Positions 36,333 to 43,582 of a stretch of DNA of 64,000 nt are shown here, in pieces (position 1 is the stretch's first letter; each line of letters begins with the position of its first letter). Origin of the DNA: Gloeothece verrucosa PCC 7822 (lineage in GTDB: Bacteria; Cyanobacteriota; Cyanobacteriia; Cyanobacteriales; Microcystaceae); NCBI RefSeq assembly GCF_000147335.1, contig NC_014502.1:124001-188000 (forward strand), in the 5' to 3' direction. The translations under genes and the position numbers were made by a program. The notes under the pieces are model-generated. The model did not search any database. It was not told the origin of the DNA and saw nothing but the letters and a program-made list of their open reading frames with translations.

Positions 36333-37433
36333 ATGGAAAAAAGAAAACCGTTATTGGTGATGGCGATCGATTTTGGAGGGTCGAGTACGAAGATAATAGG
36401 GGGTCGTTCATTTAAGCAACGTTCATGTTTCGTGATGGAACCCTACGTCAGCGAGTTACCCAAACAGTTATTGAGGGAAAATAATTCGTTGACGAGCGCC
36501 CTCCCCAAAGATAGGGCGTGGGTGGCAATAGATGATCGATACACGGCGGTGGGTTATCTGGCCCAACTGTTGACGACGGCCAACCCGATGCTGTCACAGT
36601 TGAAGTTATTGAGCGCCGTCGAGAAAGTAGCGGCTGCCGTATGGGTATTGAAGGAACAGTTTAAACTCCCCAATCAAATTAGATTGGCGTTGGTTGCCCT
36701 GTTGCCCCCTGGTGAATACTCAAACAAGCAAACTTTAGAGGAGAGGTTGAGGGAATCATTATCGTCATACATGACCCCAGGGGGCGAGATGCAGGTCGAA
36801 TTAAGTCTATTCGACTGCAAACCGGAGGGTGCGGGAATATTCATGCACCATAAGGGGAAACGGGGAGCGTCTAATATCAATCAGGGAATCATGTCAGTGC
36901 TTCCGCTTGGGTATCGTAATGCTAGTGCCCTAGTGTTCAACCGGGGTAATATAGCCGATTTCACCACTAGCGATCTAGGATTCGCTTCGATGCTTAAGGG
37001 CATAATCCGCAGTACGTCTGGACAAACCCTCGAACGTTTAAGCGAACCCGTCGCCCAATGGCGTATCCAACAAACCGACTCGGTGTTAAAAAAAATACTA
37101 CTCTCCGATGATGAAGAGGAAGAACTGGAAACACTCAAAGAAGCGATCGCCATACAGCACCAAAAATATACCACCGATCTATTCAAGTGGTTATCGGAGG
37201 TGTTACCCAAAAATTTAGATGAGGTCGTTCTCTGCGGGGGGACAGCCGATTATCTGAGGAGGGAGATGGTTGAATTCTTCGGCGCTCAAAAGGTTTACCT
37301 CCATGCCAACGTTAATTTACCCGACGACATTAAATCGTTGAATATGGAAAACCGATGGGCTGATGTGTGGTGCATCTGGGATTATTTCTTGCCAACGGTC
37401 AACAGCTTAAATAAAACGAAAGTCGCGGCGTAA
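36333..37433 (+). CDS. ParM/StbA-like actin-fold plasmid segregation ATPase
   Basis: 366 aa. The actin-fold phosphate-1 loop is MAIDFGGSSTK (about residues 10-20), and the late adenosine loop is DEVVLCGGTADYLRREMVEF (near 300-320). Length and motif order suit ParM/Alp-type filament proteins that push plasmid copies apart. First gene of a run of four on the same strand. The filament-forming role is inferred from the family. Confidence 0.8.
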   Translation: MEKRKPLLVMAIDFGGSSTKIIGGRSFKQRSCFVMEPYVSELPKQLLRENNSLTSALPKDRAWVAIDDRYTAVGYLAQLLTTANPMLSQLKLLSAVEKVAAAVWVLKEQFKLPNQIRLALVALLPPGEYSNKQTLEERLRESLSSYMTPGGEMQVELSLFDCKPEGAGIFMHHKGKRGASNINQGIMSVLPLGYRNASALVFNRGNIADFTTSDLGFASMLKGIIRSTSGQTLERLSEPVAQWRIQQTDSVLKKILLSDDEEEELETLKEAIAIQHQKYTTDLFKWLSEVLPKNLDEVVLCGGTADYLRREMVEFFGAQKVYLHANVNLPDDIKSLNMENRWADVWCIWDYFLPTVNSLNKTKVAA

Positions 37434-37454
37434 TTCAAATTATACAGGCATTAA

Positions 37455-37904
37455 ATGAATGGCTTTATGAATGAACAAAACAATCAAAAAGAAAGATTGG
37501 ACGTGGGGTTTTTCTCGGTCGAATCCAAGCCGAATTACGATTTGATTAGAATGCTCAAGACTCATCCGCACCGGACAGCTAAAGAGCAGGTTTGGGAAGC
37601 CGTCACGGCTTTCTATCTACCGATTGCCATCCGCGATAGCGATCGTTACAGCGAGAGCCAACGGCGAGAAATCCTTCTAGCGTCAATTTACAGCTTGCTC
37701 AAACAATTGCATTTTCTTTCTTCGGAGATGAGTGAATGTCTCGGGGACACAGTGGGGTTTCCTCTCAATTATCAACTTCCTATACAGACTGTTAATTCAG
37801 TAATAGATGGAAGCCACACAGAAAAAAAAGAAGAGGCATTCAGCGATGAAAACCTCAATTTTTCCAATAGCGGAATGGTCTATGAACAGCAGGGATTGTG
37901 GTAA
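37455..37904 (+). CDS. Possible partition adaptor following parM
   Basis: 149 aa. Residues 25-95 are helical and charged (NYDLIRMLKTHPHRTAKEQV, later QRREILLASIYSLLKQLHFL). The end is acidic and disordered. Small proteins after parM are commonly ParR-like adaptors binding the centromere. I do not see a clear ribbon-helix-helix, so this rests on position. Starts at 37455 or at the second Met (37467). Confidence 0.5.
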   Translation: MNGFMNEQNNQKERLDVGFFSVESKPNYDLIRMLKTHPHRTAKEQVWEAVTAFYLPIAIRDSDRYSESQRREILLASIYSLLKQLHFLSSEMSECLGDTVGFPLNYQLPIQTVNSVIDGSHTEKKEEAFSDENLNFSNSGMVYEQQGLW

Positions 37905-37956
37905 GGCAATTGTTTAAATTAATTAAAAAATCAATCAATCAACACAGGAGATAACA

Positions 37957-39078
37957 ATGAGTCAATTAATAGGTCAATTACATTTTATAACTGGCGAGAA
38001 GGGCGGCGTTGGCAAATCAATGTACTGTCGGGCGTTACTTGAATATTTAAGCAAGGAGGCGATCGACTATATCTTCTACGATGCTGATCGCACTTCCCCG
38101 GATGTCGGGTTAGTCTATGAACCCTCCAAGTACGACAAGATTATTGCCAATGGGGGGAGAGGGACTTATTCAGCCCCATCCGATGAGGCAACGGTGAAGG
38201 AGGACTATCCGACTGCCAGTCAAATAGTTACGGTAGCCCCTCCGCCGGGGGGAGAAGAGTCCTTTACTTACTCTCACATATATTTCAGTGAGGATGAGGA
38301 GGACATCTTTAAAGCTGACCGGCTATGTGACCAAGCACTTGAAGGTAATATCGTCATCGTCAATTTACCGGCACAAGTTGAAGTGATCCTTGATCGCTGG
38401 TTCGATCAGCAGCGTATCCTTGAGTCAATTGAGAGCGATGAATCCACAAAAATGTACTTTTGGTTCGTGACTGACGGTTCTCCTGAATCACTAGAGTTGC
38501 TCTCGCACTCAATTAAGATCTTCGCTCAACAAATAAACCATATCGTCGTCTGTAACTTGGGATTGCATAGACGAGCCAGAGAGAGTGTAGCCCATCATGG
38601 GGTGGCAAAACGCATTAATGAAATGAATATTCCCGTCATCGATCTGCCTGAGTTGATTTTCTCCAAGCCGGAGATGCAATTGTTTAAAGAGAGCCGTCTT
38701 AAATTATCCGAGCTGGCCGATAGGACTAAAAGGCATCCTCAGTTCCCTCTTCTTGACAGAGTTTTGGTTAAACAACGGGCTAAAACTTTCCTAGATAAGT
38801 GCTTTGATGCTATTTCTATCACCGGCGTGTTTGCTCCGATTTTAGCCGAGATGGAACTTGAGAAAGAAAAAGCCGCCTCCGCTCTTAAGAAAGGGAGAGC
38901 AAAAAAGAAAGCCTCCTCCGATACGGTTACACAATCTACGACAACTTCCGATGTACATTCAGCAAACGGGACGAATGGTAATGGTAATAGCGATAGCCCC
39001 CGGGCGACGGCTGAACCTCTCAAAAAATCGGCAGAACAGTTACTAAACGAGATGAATATAAACGTCAGTGAATTTTGA
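37957..39078 (+). CDS. ParA/MinD-type P-loop ATPase (MobD-like)
   Basis: 373 aa. The deviant Walker A GEKGGVGKS at residues 13-21 is the hallmark of ParA/MinD/Soj proteins. IFYDADRTSPDVGL is the motif where the partner aspartate lies, and IVIVNLPAQ is a Walker B-like strand. The last 90 residues are lysine-, serine- and asparagine-rich (SANGTNGNGNSD), then a short amphipathic end. It has a good ribosome-binding site (AGGAGATAAC). Likely a second positioning or transfer-linked ATPase beside ParM. Confidence 0.8.
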   Translation: MSQLIGQLHFITGEKGGVGKSMYCRALLEYLSKEAIDYIFYDADRTSPDVGLVYEPSKYDKIIANGGRGTYSAPSDEATVKEDYPTASQIVTVAPPPGGEESFTYSHIYFSEDEEDIFKADRLCDQALEGNIVIVNLPAQVEVILDRWFDQQRILESIESDESTKMYFWFVTDGSPESLELLSHSIKIFAQQINHIVVCNLGLHRRARESVAHHGVAKRINEMNIPVIDLPELIFSKPEMQLFKESRLKLSELADRTKRHPQFPLLDRVLVKQRAKTFLDKCFDAISITGVFAPILAEMELEKEKAASALKKGRAKKKASSDTVTQSTTTSDVHSANGTNGNGNSDSPRATAEPLKKSAEQLLNEMNINVSEF

Positions 39079-39087
39079 GGAGGATAA

Positions 39088-39798
39088 ATGACAGCTTCTA
39101 CCATCAAACCTGAAGTTACAGACCTCGAATTGGAGGAATTGTGGGACAGTCTGGATGCTGAGACTAAGAGTTTATTAGTCCAGGTGCTAGATGACAAAGA
39201 CGTGATATTTAGGGCTAAAGTATTGAATCTTGTCGTCAAGCATGGGTTAAATGGCAATGACCCATTATTCCTGGTACTCATCGCCGTTGGCGCTCTACAG
39301 GTGATGCTCGAAGAAGCCCCGGCAGCGCTTGAGATAACAATCGAGGAGATGAAAAAATCGTCCCACAAAGCGAGTATTGATGCGATCGCACAAACTCAAA
39401 AGTTAGTGGCGGCTTCGGTTAGAGAACTGATAGGTAAGACGGAAGCGATACAGATGAAACGCCCGTCTAAGGTATTGATACCGGGGTTGGCGTTATTCAC
39501 GGCGGTATTTAGCCTAGGAGCGATCAGTGGTATTTGTGCTTCAGTTACCTTTAATCAACTGGCATCATCGGGATACAAGATAGCTACTTTTGATGAGGCT
39601 GTTGCCTTAGCCTGGGCACTCTCAAGGGATGGTAGGGCGGCTAAGAACTTATACGAGTGGAATAAAGCTTACCTTGATAGTGGTAAATGTATTGCTGACA
39701 TGGATAAGTTGGGAGTCAAGTTAACCCTAGGCGGAACTCAAGTACAATCAGGGTTCTGCGCTTTGTGGGTAGTGCCACCCGGCCAAAGAAAATATTAA
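39088..39798 (+). CDS. Plasmid membrane protein of unknown function
   Basis: 236 aa. Residues 10-125 are helical and acidic. A single hydrophobic segment lies at about 130-155 (LIPGLALFTAVFSLGAISGI). An outer part with two cysteines follows. It starts 9 bases after the ParA-like gene behind GAGGAGGATAA, so it is co-expressed with it. I recall similar proteins on cyanobacterial plasmids beside ParA-like genes. Role unknown. Confidence 0.6.
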   Translation: MTASTIKPEVTDLELEELWDSLDAETKSLLVQVLDDKDVIFRAKVLNLVVKHGLNGNDPLFLVLIAVGALQVMLEEAPAALEITIEEMKKSSHKASIDAIAQTQKLVAASVRELIGKTEAIQMKRPSKVLIPGLALFTAVFSLGAISGICASVTFNQLASSGYKIATFDEAVALAWALSRDGRAAKNLYEWNKAYLDSGKCIADMDKLGVKLTLGGTQVQSGFCALWVVPPGQRKY

Positions 39799-39834
39799 TG
39801 CTTTAAAATTTCTTCGCATTCAAGACCAAAAAAG

Positions 39835-40071
39835 ATGATTAATCAGTTACGAAATCTTGATAACTGGCTATCCTACTATTTTCCCTCTAATGCTTTAGAT
39901 CAGTTGTTAACTCCCTCGATTTTTCTTCTAATTTTTTTCGTCATTTTAATGATTTTAAACGAAAATAACTTTAAGGGAAAAATTGAGCAACCTTCAGCCA
40001 GCGAATTTTTTCTTCTATTTGGGCTTGGGGTGATCGGAGTTTTATTAATTAATTTTAGGTGGGGTGGCTAG
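39835..40071 (+). CDS. Small two-span membrane protein, 78 aa
   Basis: Hydrophobic segments at residues 24-42 (LLTPSIFLLIFFVILMILN) and 57-73. It has a soluble head rich in aromatic residues. Not recognised. It lies in a run of four small membrane-protein genes between the par operon and a nuclease-like gene. Confidence 0.5.
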   Translation: MINQLRNLDNWLSYYFPSNALDQLLTPSIFLLIFFVILMILNENNFKGKIEQPSASEFFLLFGLGVIGVLLINFRWGG

Positions 40072-40204
40072 TCTGGGTTTCAGTTAGAGCCAAACTTTTA
40101 CCTAATTAATCCGTCGGTTTTTTTTTACTTTCTCAAAATAATTCCCTAGCTTTTTATTGATTGGCTTTGAAAAAAACTAAAAATATTAAATGAGGACAAA
40201 GAAG

Positions 40205-40405
40205 ATGAAAAAACCCGAAATCGAATTAACGGATTCTTCAATTGATAGCTCAATTCGTCCGTTTAATTACGACGATTTACCTTGGTATTCTAAATTGTTT
40301 TTGGAAATTTTATTTGTAATGTTCTTTGATCAACTTGCAAGGAACATTCAAAGGGAGAGCGAAAATGAAAAAAAACGAAAAGTCAATAAGGCCGATCTCA
40401 ATTAA
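40205..40405 (+). CDS. Small membrane-associated protein, 66 aa
   Basis: Start taken at 40205 (MKKPEIELTD). The frame opens at 40190. One hydrophobic helix (LFLEILFVMFFDQLARNI) is followed by a basic tail. The next gene starts within it. Confidence 0.45.
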   Translation: MKKPEIELTDSSIDSSIRPFNYDDLPWYSKLFLEILFVMFFDQLARNIQRESENEKKRKVNKADLN

Positions 40406-40586
40406 TGAAAAAGGCTTAGTTATCCTTTCGCCGAGGAATTGGATATTACAAGCTCTGTTAATTAGTTCACTATTTATTATCCCACATGGTTTGGCGATCC
40501 GGTCTCCTTCAACCTTTAAGGTTTATTGGAAACCGTATTACAAGGTTTGGGATTGGAATATTGGAGATAATAAACCGTCTAATTGA
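40365..40586 (+). CDS. Small single-span membrane protein, 73 aa
   Basis: Start taken at 40365, where GGGAG precedes ATG AAA AAA. The frame opens 39 bases earlier, but that start lacks such a site. One hydrophobic segment (WILQALLISSLFIIPHGLAI). It overlaps the previous gene by 41 bases. Confidence 0.5.
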   Translation: MKKNEKSIRPISINEKGLVILSPRNWILQALLISSLFIIPHGLAIRSPSTFKVYWKPYYKVWDWNIGDNKPSN

Positions 40587-40596
40587 TTAAATAAAA

Positions 40597-40631
40597 TCTT
40601 GTAGGGGTTAGGCTGCACCAGCCCTTACAAG
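40597..40631 (+). terminator. Hairpin after the small membrane-protein gene
   Basis: Arms CTTGTAGGGG and CCCTTACAAG (one mismatch) with a GC-containing loop, 11 bases past the stop at 40586, followed by AT-rich sequence. Possible terminator. Confidence 0.45.
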
Positions 40632-40686
40632 AATTAAAATAGAAAAGAGTTGATTTTAAATTTTTTCAACAACAATGGGATTTTGA

Positions 40687-40920
40687 GTGATGATTGCAAA
40701 ATTACTGATATTTTCTTTGGCGACTCTAATCATTTATAATTTGCTCAAGTGGTTAGCGGGAAGACTAAAATATTTTTATCAACAATATCTCATAAAGGCT
40801 GTTGAAGACGAAGATATTTCAATTTATTTTTGGGCAGCAGTAGGGGTTATAAGCTGTTACAGTTTACTGAATTTTGGGGTTTATAAAATTATTTTAATAG
40901 TTGGTGATAAAATTAGCTAA
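40687..40920 (+). CDS. Small two-span membrane protein, 77 aa
   Basis: Two hydrophobic segments (about residues 2-19 and 49-70) separated by a charged loop with KAVEDEDI. The start is at 40687 or 40690. Not recognised. Confidence 0.5.
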   Translation: MMIAKLLIFSLATLIIYNLLKWLAGRLKYFYQQYLIKAVEDEDISIYFWAAVGVISCYSLLNFGVYKIILIVGDKIS

Positions 40921-40981
40921 TAACATTTATTGCCACCAATTAAATCTTACAATTTCAGAAGTTTAAAGGAATTATAATCGT

Positions 40982-41986
40982 TTGCATTATCCGGTTGTCA
41001 TTATTCCCAGTGCGATCGCTCTATATCTAGAATCCCAAAAAGTCAGATTACCCAATTACTCTAAGCCAAAAAGACAGCAACCCGTCGTTTTACCCCGTTT
41101 CATCAATTCGCCTTGGTTATGGGGTGTTATGGGGGCGATATTGGGGCTAATAATCTTCATTTTAATCAAGGCGCAATGGAGCCTTATCAGTTTTATCTTA
41201 GTGATGCTTGGGATAGCCGGGGTAGTAGTAGGACTGTGGATATTAAAGAAATGGATGAGGCAGTATTATAGGCAGCAAGAGATTGATTACACCTTAAAAA
41301 TGGAGAAATGGCAGAAAACTCAGAGGTTGATGCAACGGTATCACCAACGCAAGAGTAACGTTAACCCCAAAGTTCGAGCCGCACAATTAAGGGAGTTGCT
41401 ACAGGGTAAGGTGTTACAGCCAACGGGAAAGTCCCTTGCTCAACAGGGGGTCAGCGAAAAACAGTTTTTTGAGGTGTTAGTAAGCTATTTTGGGAATAAG
41501 GTTAGTTTTGGGGGTGAGTTTCCCCTGGACAATAGTCAGTTTAAATATAGTCACGATATTGTCTATATTGACCCTACTACAGGATTACATATCGATATAG
41601 AGATTGATGAACCCTATGAGGGAAAGAGTAAGCGACCTCATCATTGCATAGATGACGAGAAGGATAAACGTAGAAACGACTATTTCTTAAAGAACAATTG
41701 GATAATCATTCGTTTTGCTGAGGAGCAAATAGTCCGCCATCCTCATCAGTGCTGTAAATGTATTGCTCAGACTATTGCTGATATCACTGCTAATAAAAGT
41801 TACTTGAAGGCGTTTGATGATATTGATGAGTTGCTCCCTATTAACTGTTGGACGGCTACGGATGCTAGACGCATGGCATCATGGAAAGTGAGGGAGATAT
41901 ATCTGGAAGAGATGGGGGTTTTTAAGCAAATGACCTATCAATCGAGAAATAAAAACACAAAACGGTGGAATAAAAAGAAAAAATAA
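40982..41986 (+). CDS. Membrane-anchored protein with a PD-(D/E)XK-like nuclease domain
   Basis: 334 aa. The only sensible start is TTG at 40982, since an in-frame TAA lies 16 bases before it and the next ATG is 48 codons on. Two hydrophobic spans (about 47-66 and 70-91) are followed by a basic helix. Then residues 150-275 resemble a restriction-endonuclease-like fold: YSHDIVYID, then LHIDIEIDEPYEG and a late WIIIRFAEEQIV strand. D, E and a lysine nearby suit such folds (as in DUF559/DUF2726-type proteins). The tail is strongly basic. A membrane-bound nuclease serving transfer or defence is possible. Confidence 0.6.
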   Translation: MHYPVVIIPSAIALYLESQKVRLPNYSKPKRQQPVVLPRFINSPWLWGVMGAILGLIIFILIKAQWSLISFILVMLGIAGVVVGLWILKKWMRQYYRQQEIDYTLKMEKWQKTQRLMQRYHQRKSNVNPKVRAAQLRELLQGKVLQPTGKSLAQQGVSEKQFFEVLVSYFGNKVSFGGEFPLDNSQFKYSHDIVYIDPTTGLHIDIEIDEPYEGKSKRPHHCIDDEKDKRRNDYFLKNNWIIIRFAEEQIVRHPHQCCKCIAQTIADITANKSYLKAFDDIDELLPINCWTATDARRMASWKVREIYLEEMGVFKQMTYQSRNKNTKRWNKKKK

Positions 41987-42213
41987 GGTGGTGAACGCGC
42001 AGCGCCCCTTCGGTATCGCTATTTGTTTTGAACATAGTAAAGACTTTGTCTTTTCAGTACAAATGATCAGCACTCCCCGCCGTGTCGCTGCGCGGTTGCT
42101 TCGCCTCGCTCCCTTCGCGCTCCGGCGCGAGTTATCCCGTCCTACTTTCAAAAATTAGATGCGTTTGCCCTGTATCATAAACCTATCCCCTAAAATAACC
42201 ATAAGGAGACAAG
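41987..42213. other. GC-rich intergenic block with a shared mobile-element end
   Basis: Contains short GC-rich palindromes (AACGCGCAGCGCC, GCTGCGCGG, CGCGCTCCGGCGCG). At 42146-42172 there is a 27-base exact match to the right end of the MITE at 59080-59206, ending GATGCGTTTGCCCTG. Nothing of the other end is found here, so it looks like a solo terminus. Confidence 0.6.
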
Positions 42214-42603
42214 ATCACTCAATTTAAACTACTTACAGGAGAAGGAAAAGTCGGGACATACGGCGACTTGTTAAAATTCGGTCGTAGAGGAGATAACTTA
42301 ACGCCTCATCATGTACCATCCAACGCTTACATGAAAGCGAAAATCAAAGATTACACAACTCTTCAAGGAATTGCTATCATGATGGAACATTTATCCCCCG
42401 GAAAAGGAGGTCGTCATCGTCAAACGTTATCTTATGGTAAAAGTCCCGACTTAACCCTTTCCCCTCGACAGACCTTAGCGCAAGAAGTCTGGGATATTCG
42501 CTCTATTTATCTACGTCAAAAATTATATAATGCCGATATTAGAAAGCGTTTACAAGAACTCATTGAACTTAATAAAACCACTTGGTTAACCTTTTTTGAT
42601 TAA
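42214..42603 (+). CDS. Polymorphic-toxin-type nuclease domain with a missing start codon
   Basis: The frame is open from 42205. Good homology-like sequence begins at 42214 (ITQFKLLTGEGKVGTYGDLL). There the expected ATG reads ATC, six bases after a perfect AAGGAG. The first ATG at 42341 would cut the motif. LTPHHVPSNAYM and GGRHRQTLSYG are the catalytic-looking His motifs of HNH/His-Me-finger toxin domains of contact-dependent systems. Next to it is its likely immunity gene. Either it starts on ATC (rare) or is silenced. Confidence 0.6.
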   Translation: MTQFKLLTGEGKVGTYGDLLKFGRRGDNLTPHHVPSNAYMKAKIKDYTTLQGIAIMMEHLSPGKGGRHRQTLSYGKSPDLTLSPRQTLAQEVWDIRSIYLRQKLYNADIRKRLQELIELNKTTWLTFFD

Positions 42604-42617
42604 GGAGCAACAACCCC

Positions 42618-43046
42618 ATGAATTTAATAAAAATCTTACAAGAAAATCGTTTAATGAAAACACCTCAAGAAATTAATTTATTTGAGGAAACATTAGAAAA
42701 AATGGCAAAACACACTAATGATGACAATTTAAAAAACTTACATCTCATCTTAGATGATAACTGTGAACATCCTGAAATGATGTTTAGTTTGGTGCATTTC
42801 TTAGAAGATTTTGCTCCCCAAAAACAAATACAAGCTTTTATTGAGGTGATCCCTCAATTAATGATCACTGCACCAGAATGGACAAAAACAATTCACTATC
42901 GAATTATTAATGATGAATCTGCTTGTAAACTTTATCAAAATAGTCTAGAATTAGCTAATCAAAAAACACCTCATTTTTTGTATCAACTTTTACTAGAAAA
43001 CGTTAAAAATCATCTCAGTTCACCCTCAGAGGTCATGTTAACCTAA
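42618..43046 (+). CDS. Likely immunity protein of the adjacent toxin
   Basis: 142 aa, soluble, almost entirely helical (NLFEETLEKMAKHTNDDNLK, later NHLSSPSE). This fits the Imm30-like helical repeat proteins encoded directly after HNH toxins. It starts 14 bases after the toxin stop with AAGGAG. Confidence 0.6.
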   Translation: MNLIKILQENRLMKTPQEINLFEETLEKMAKHTNDDNLKNLHLILDDNCEHPEMMFSLVHFLEDFAPQKQIQAFIEVIPQLMITAPEWTKTIHYRIINDESACKLYQNSLELANQKTPHFLYQLLLENVKNHLSSPSEVMLT

Positions 43047-43138
43047 ATTCTTGTATAATCTCGCTTAAGCTAAAAGGAAAAAGGAAAACTGGACAAGGCT
43101 TTGGTCTCTTTTCTTGATATTTTTTTGTCTAAGTCGCG

Positions 43139-43561
43139 TTAATTTAAATCACCTTTTGTTAGAGCATTAATTCTATCTAGACTTATTTTTTGCTCTTGTT
43201 GGTAAGCTTCAAGGATAGTTTGTTTAATCTGTACTATTAAAGACGGATTGTCGTATTTTTCAACATCTTCTAAGCTCAAGCCAAGACTGACTGAGTGAGC
43301 TTTCCAATCAATGTCCCCCGTCTCTTGATTACGAGTTCCCGTCGCTATCATCTTCTCCTTACCAGTTTGTCTATCCAACAGTTTGAGATAAAAACCGTCG
43401 AAGGTAATAAGGTGTTCTTCATCAGTTAAAATTGTTATATTCGGTAGGGCATCGTAAGAATAGTCAGGAGATTTTGAGATTTTTTTAGCCTTCAATAATG
43501 CCATTAAATTTGGTGCTATTTGGCTGGTTCTTTGTTGTTGTATTTCTGCGTTTACTGTCAT
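43139..43561 (-). CDS. Stand-alone copy of the giant polymerase's C-terminal domain
   Basis: About 140 aa from the ATG at 43561. The whole protein is alignable with the last 150 residues of the 2448-aa protein directly upstream. Shared patterns are QQQRTSQIAPNLMALLKAKK against IQQVRTSQVAPVLMALLKAK, then PDYSY/PEYSY, ISFDG-Y-LK, TG-E-M-A, and a helical tail with EAHQQ/EAYQQ. A tandem duplication is the simplest explanation. It starts 22 bases past the giant gene's stop. Confidence 0.8.
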   Translation of the reverse strand: MTVNAEIQQQRTSQIAPNLMALLKAKKISKSPDYSYDALPNITILTDEEHLITFDGFYLKLLDRQTGKEKMIATGTRNQETGDIDWKAHSVSLGLSLEDVEKYDNPSLIVQIKQTILEAYQQEQKISLDRINALTKGDLN

Positions 43562-43582
43562 AATGTCAGGCTCCAAGATAAG

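Noticed and set aside
36674-37210. Two minus-strand frames inside parM
   Set aside because: Both are shadows of the well-supported parM coding frame.
38739-39368. 209-codon minus-strand frame
   Set aside because: Antisense to the end of the ParA-like gene and the start of the next; low-complexity serine-rich content.
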